A stretch of DNA of 64,000 nt, from assembly GCA_037783415.1 (NCBI GenBank), contig JAZGTN010000163.1, positions 1,054,001 through 1,118,000 of the forward strand, given 5' to 3'. The stretch's first letter is position 1. Each line of letters begins with the position of its first letter. This DNA is from Leptasterias polaris. Taxonomy: Eukaryota; Echinodermata; Asteroidea; Forcipulatida; Asteriidae. A model generated the notes under the pieces. That model saw nothing but the letters and a program-made list of their open reading frames with translations. It was not told the DNA's origin and did no database searches. The translations under genes and the position numbers were made by a program. Positions 28,101 through 34,100 of the stretch are shown in pieces.

Positions 28101-31100
28101 TTTAGGGCTTGATAGCTCAGTTGATAGAGCACCAGCATGTTAATCCTTAGGCCAGTTTCAAGTTACGCTCGTGTCAGTTTTTCTTTGTTCAACCCTAAAT
28201 TATTTAAAATTTACTCAGTAAGTTTCCCTTGTGGATTATTACTTTATATATTTTTATTTTGGTAATTCGACTTTTAAAAACTTCTTTTGTTCGGATTTCT
28301 TTTTGTTAAAGGCACTGAACACGTTTGGTAATTGTCAAAGACCAGTATTCTCACTTGGTGTATCCCAACATATGCATAAAATAACAAGCCTGTGAAAATT
28401 TGGACTCAATTGGTCATTGAAGTTGCAAGAAAATGATGAAAGAAAAAACACCCTTGTTTTACAAATTAGTGTGCTTTCAGATGGAATAAAAGGCTTCTGG
28501 CCAAAAGTCTTTTATTATTTTAGTGAGAAATCACCTCTTTCTCAAAAACTACGTTACTTCAGAGGGAGTCGTTTCTCACAATGTTTTATACTATCAACAG
28601 CTCTCCGTTGCTCGTTACCAAGTAAGTTTTTATGCTAATATATATTTTGAGTAATTACCAAACGTGTACAGTGCCTTTAAGACTCTCAAAATCTGAAGTT
28701 ATTGTTTTTGTCATGTTTTTCCTGAGGGAATCTACAGACCAACATAAACTGAAAAGTGAAATCACATATTTTTCTTCCACTTTGATAATTCAATTAACTG
28801 TATTGTTTTCTTTAACTTTTCCTCTTGCAGTTGACGAGTTTACTCTCCTGTGTATTCATTCTTATTGTGTTGCTGTTTATTGGGCCACTTTTTTACTCAT
28901 TGCCAAAGGTATGTGACTCTCTTGTTTAAAAAAAAATTGTATCGTTTGTTTAAAGTTGCATGGCCCGATTTTCACCGAAAATGTATGTTTATTACTTTTT
29001 TTATTTGGTAAATTTATTTATGCAAAAAAACTTTGCAAATGTCACAGACAATGCACAAAATACATGTAACGTGCATAATCGTTTGTACATGGCTGATGGG
29101 CTTGATTTAATGTCAGGACCCTGGCCAAAAATCGGACCTAGCATCTTTAAAATTATTTGTCCTAGTTCTGTTTAAATGATTACTTTATGTGACATTTGGG
29201 ACTTGTTTGTTGTCTAATTAAATGATGTGCTTAATCACAAATTGTAATTTCTCAGACTAGAGACAGCTGCTATGACAGTAATGGACTGCGGACACCCATT
29301 CACAGTTGATTATGAATATGTATGACACAATTGTACCAGGCTTTGCTCATCTAGAGGTTGCTATACAAAAGCTTATCCAAACAATGTTACCTAGCAACAA
29401 TTGTCCAATTAGTCAAGTCATTGTACCAGACACTAGAGAGGTTTGTCAAGTGTATGGATAGGGATACCATATCTGGGGTCGATTTCACAAAGCACTAAGA
29501 TTCATCTTAAGATGAGTTATCAGTATTACCATAGTGATTTGTATTGTGACATCACTCTTTGCTAAGCAACTACGATGGATTTGCACTTAAGATCAATCTT
29601 AACTCTTTGTGAAATCGAGCCCTGTTCTTGTTAGATGCATGTCAGATTTTGTTTCGCGAGTTTTGTCTCAGGACTTTGCCAAATTTTAGATACCCATTGC
29701 CATAGGTTTTGCAAGCAAAAATAATCCAAAAATATTTTGTATATAATCTTGTTATATTAGAGAATTTTATTATATCACCACTTCCCAAGAAAAGACAACA
29801 ACAACATTTTTTGTTGTTACAATATTAGTTCTACTTGTCAGTATGAATAATGATATCATGTCCTGTGCAGGTTTACATGCAGTGTAAGAATTCCACCATA
29901 GGCTTACGAAACTAATGAAATTGTTCACTGTTGCCTACGTTTCTTGACAGATCTCACAGGCTAAAATGTATTTTTTAAGAAAACTTCAGACTCACCACTG
30001 CCAGTTGGTTTGGTTATTTTTGTTGAAAATTTTCATTTTATTTCTGAAATCTTGAATCTGCCAAACACAAGAAAAAAGTTGGGCGGCCATGGCCAGCCAG
30101 CTACCCCAATTGCTTTGCGCTTCTAAGTGATAGGCCTACCAATAACAATCCACCACCATGCAAAGTCTCAATGTGTTTGTTACAAATTTCACCTTTTTGT
30201 TTTGTCTTACAGAGCTGTCTTGCTGCAATAGTTGTTGTAGCCCTTCGGGGAATGTTCCGTCAGTTTAAAGATATCAAAGTTTTATGGAAATACTCAAAAA
30301 TAGACTGTGTAAGTTATCAAGAATTATGTGTAGTTGAATTTTCAGACTTTAGATAATAAAATCAGACCCATCAAAAGATAAACATCTCAAAATATTGATT
30401 TTATGAAATCATTTACTTTATTACTTTATTTTCAACATATAAAAGGTATGGCAGTTCCATATAAATCACAATATATTTAAAGGCACTGTACATGTTTGGT
30501 AGTTACTCAAAATATATATTAGCATAAAAACTTACTTGGTAACGAGCAACGGAGAGCTGTTGATAGTATAAAACATTGTGAGAAACCACTCCCTCTGAAG
30601 TAACGCAGTTTTTGAGAAAGAGGTAATTTCTCACTAAAATAATAAGACTTTCTGAAAGCACACTAATTTGTACAACAAGAATGTTTTTTCTTTCATCATT
30701 TTCTTGCAACTTCAATGACCAATTGAGTCCAAATTTTCACAGGTTTGTTATTTTATGCATATTGTTGGGATACACCAAGTGAGAATACTGGTCTTTGACA
30801 ATTACCAAACGTGTTCAGTGCCTTTAAGTTGTTGAAGTGTGTTTTTGTATATTTGTTTACAGCAGATTCTGTGTGGTTTTAGAAGAATCATGAAGAAGAT
30901 ATGGCCTTATTTTAGGGTTTATACTGAAATATTTTTCATGCATTAATGTATTTTATGTATTTACTCTCAATTATAGATGATATGGTTAGTCACTTGGTCT
31001 TCCACCGCCCTCCTGGGCGTCGACATTGGGCTAGCAGTGGGCGTCTTCTTTGCGATCATGACGGTCATTGTGAGAACCCAGAAGCCGTACTGTTGCCTGA

Positions 31101-34100
31101 TGGGGAAAATACCTGGCACCGACATCTACAGAGATGTGGCTTACTACAAAAGTGTACGTCACAAAGTTTGTTTCCATTGGTATTCACTTCCAAGGGAATC
31201 AGGAGTGCCTGCATTTTGTTTTCAAAGTAACATTGATAATAGAAGTACAAAGTTAGTAAAGTGACATCTATCTATGACCAAATTTATTCCGAGGCACTGG
31301 AAAAAGGACAATTTAAGAAAATTATACATTAAGATACTTCATTAAACGAAGTATACAGGGGATGTAGTTAAGAGCACATTAAAGAGAGAGTTGCAAACTA
31401 ACAACAAATTAGTGGATTAACACAATATAAAGAGTCAGTCATAAGCAATGAAGAAAAAATGTCTTTTAAAAATGTTCAGAGGTTTTGTAGCTCGATTATT
31501 TAATTGTAAAGAGTTCCAGAGTTTGGGAGCGGAAACTGTATAGAAAGGCTTAATAGCCATAGGATGTTGCTGTGTAGGTGTCCTTGAATTTTTCAACTTT
31601 GTAACTTGCCTTTTAACTCATTTTAATTTCTGGAAATATTTGTTTTCACTTTTATCCAGGAACTCAATTAAAAGCACCATGCAAACGATATCAGATAGAT
31701 ACTTTTCACAATTTCTTTCCAAAATATTAACTTTTAAACAGAAGGGTGTTTATCAGTATTGAAATATGTAATGAATATTGCATTATGTATTTCTTGCAAT
31801 TCCAATTTTTTACTAGACATGGTTGAAAATTCCCTTTGAAATACTGACACTCTATTTATGGATTAATTCTTAAATTGATGTCCACAGGCTCAGCCGATAC
31901 CAGGTATCAAGATTTTCCGCATGCACAGCCCACTATACTATGCAAACACTGACTACGTCAAAGCTTCCTTATACAGTAAATCCCAGCTGAATCCACCTGA
32001 GATTCTGAGGATGAGAGCCAAGGCAGAGACTAAGAGGTTAAAAGCGGTGGCCAGAGCAAAAAAGGCTGAAGCCAGAGAGAAGAAGAAGATGTCTAAACAC
32101 GCCAGACTGGACGAAGAGTATGAGGTGAGGCCATCACACCACAAGCTTGTAAATACAAGGGCCATAGAACCTGGGCTTGTTTTCACAAAGTATTCAACTT
32201 AGTTCAAGTTCGCACATTTAGTTGACCCCTAGTTGACCACAGACTAGCAACGTACATACGCAGTGAAGTACTCACTGAAATGACTCGGTTGGAAGTCTAG
32301 TCAACCATCGGTAATGTATTCAACATTTCCATTGCCTTTCGCCATTTCACTATAGTATCTCTGTTCTCTTCTGTGCTGCATCTCTTTGGAACTCCTTGCC
32401 TGGTGCATGTTTCCCTCTATCCTACAATTTGTACTGTTTTAAGAGGAATAACGATTCATACCTTCAGCTCTCCTGAGTTATTTTGTCTCTAATATTTTCT
32501 TCTTGTAGCCCCTTACCCAGAGTGAATTTGCATAAAAACATTTTAAAATTATTCCAAGGCACAATTTATTTTGTTTATGCTAATTTTTAAATAATGAGAC
32601 TCATTTATTTATTTACAATATTTGTGGTAGGACGGCCGTGTAGAGGTGCTGGTCACCTGTTGCACCTTGTCACTCACACTGGCTTGGTATTTTATACAAT
32701 GTTGTAAATTTGTATAGTTATTTATTTTCACAGTCATAGTAATATTTTGTGAAACGTGCCTTTGAATGTCTTGTAGTTTTATTTGCCAGTGTAAAGTGTG
32801 TTAAAATAAATAAAGGTCTACAACGGTTGAGAGTGATTTAGGTTGGCCTGCCATGAAAGATGGCCGAGTGACAGAAAAACATCCCTCCATGAGGCAAAGA
32901 TAATCCTTAACAATAGAGAGGGGTCAAGTTTCAGATTCATTGATGGCAATCTGATTACTGATTTTCCTGATATAGAGATGTTTGCTGTTGCAAAAACCAT
33001 CAGGCTTAAAGGCACTGGACACTATTGGTATTTACTCAAAATAATTGTTAGCATAAAAACTTACTTGGTAACGAGTAATGGAGAGCTGTTAATAGTATAA
33101 AACATTGTGAGAAAAAGACTATCTCTGAAGTAACGTAGTTTTTGAGAAAAAGGTAATTTCTCACTCAAACTTCAGTGAAGCCTTTTATTATAGGCATCTG
33201 AAAGCACACAAATGTGTGCAACAAGGGTGTTTTTTTTCATTATTCTCATGCAACTTCGATGACCAATTGAGTCAAAATTTTCACAGATTTGTTATTTTAT
33301 GCATATGTTGGGATACACCAAGTGAGAATACTGGTCTTTGACAATTACCAAAGGTGTCCAGTGCCTTTAAAGGCAACATAAAGGATTGGAGGATACAACA
33401 AACCGAAATTGTTTAGTCTGAAAGCTTTCTGACTAAGAAGTTCATACTAGAACCATTGTTTTTCTTATGTGAAATGTTTCCCTGTGAAATGAAGTCATAT
33501 CCCTGAAAACTATATCTAAAAACACAACGGCTGATTTCAGTTGTTGCAGCAACTCCTGAATATTGTGCATGATTTGTTTTACTGTTTTCTCCCGACTCAC
33601 AGCACAGATTAAGCCCAAAGTTTTCACAGGTTTGTTATTTCATGTATATGGTTGATCACATGAAACATAAACACTGTCTGCGTCTATTTTGTTGGCTCTA
33701 CCAATCCTGTATAACACCTTTTACAAAAAAGGTATGTTACGCATACCATATGTGTTTGTTTATAATATACCAGCACACAATTTGTTTTGAAGTTTTGTCT
33801 GTAAATATTTTCAAATATTTTACTACATCATGTCTGAGAGATCAAAATGATTCAAGCACATTAAAACAATTTGTTAAATATTTTTTTAAATTAGTAATAA
33901 AATCCGACTAAATGAGCTTATACTAATTTTGTTGGTTAATTGATTCGGTCAAATGTCCAATTTTGGGGGCCTAACAATTTAAGCAGCGCAGTTGACAATT
34001 TGTGCAGTTCTGAGTTAATGCTTTAATATGAGGAAATCCCTGGAATTTATCAATGAATGTTTCCTCTTTTTGAAAGTCAGATGGAGTCCAGGTTTCACCG

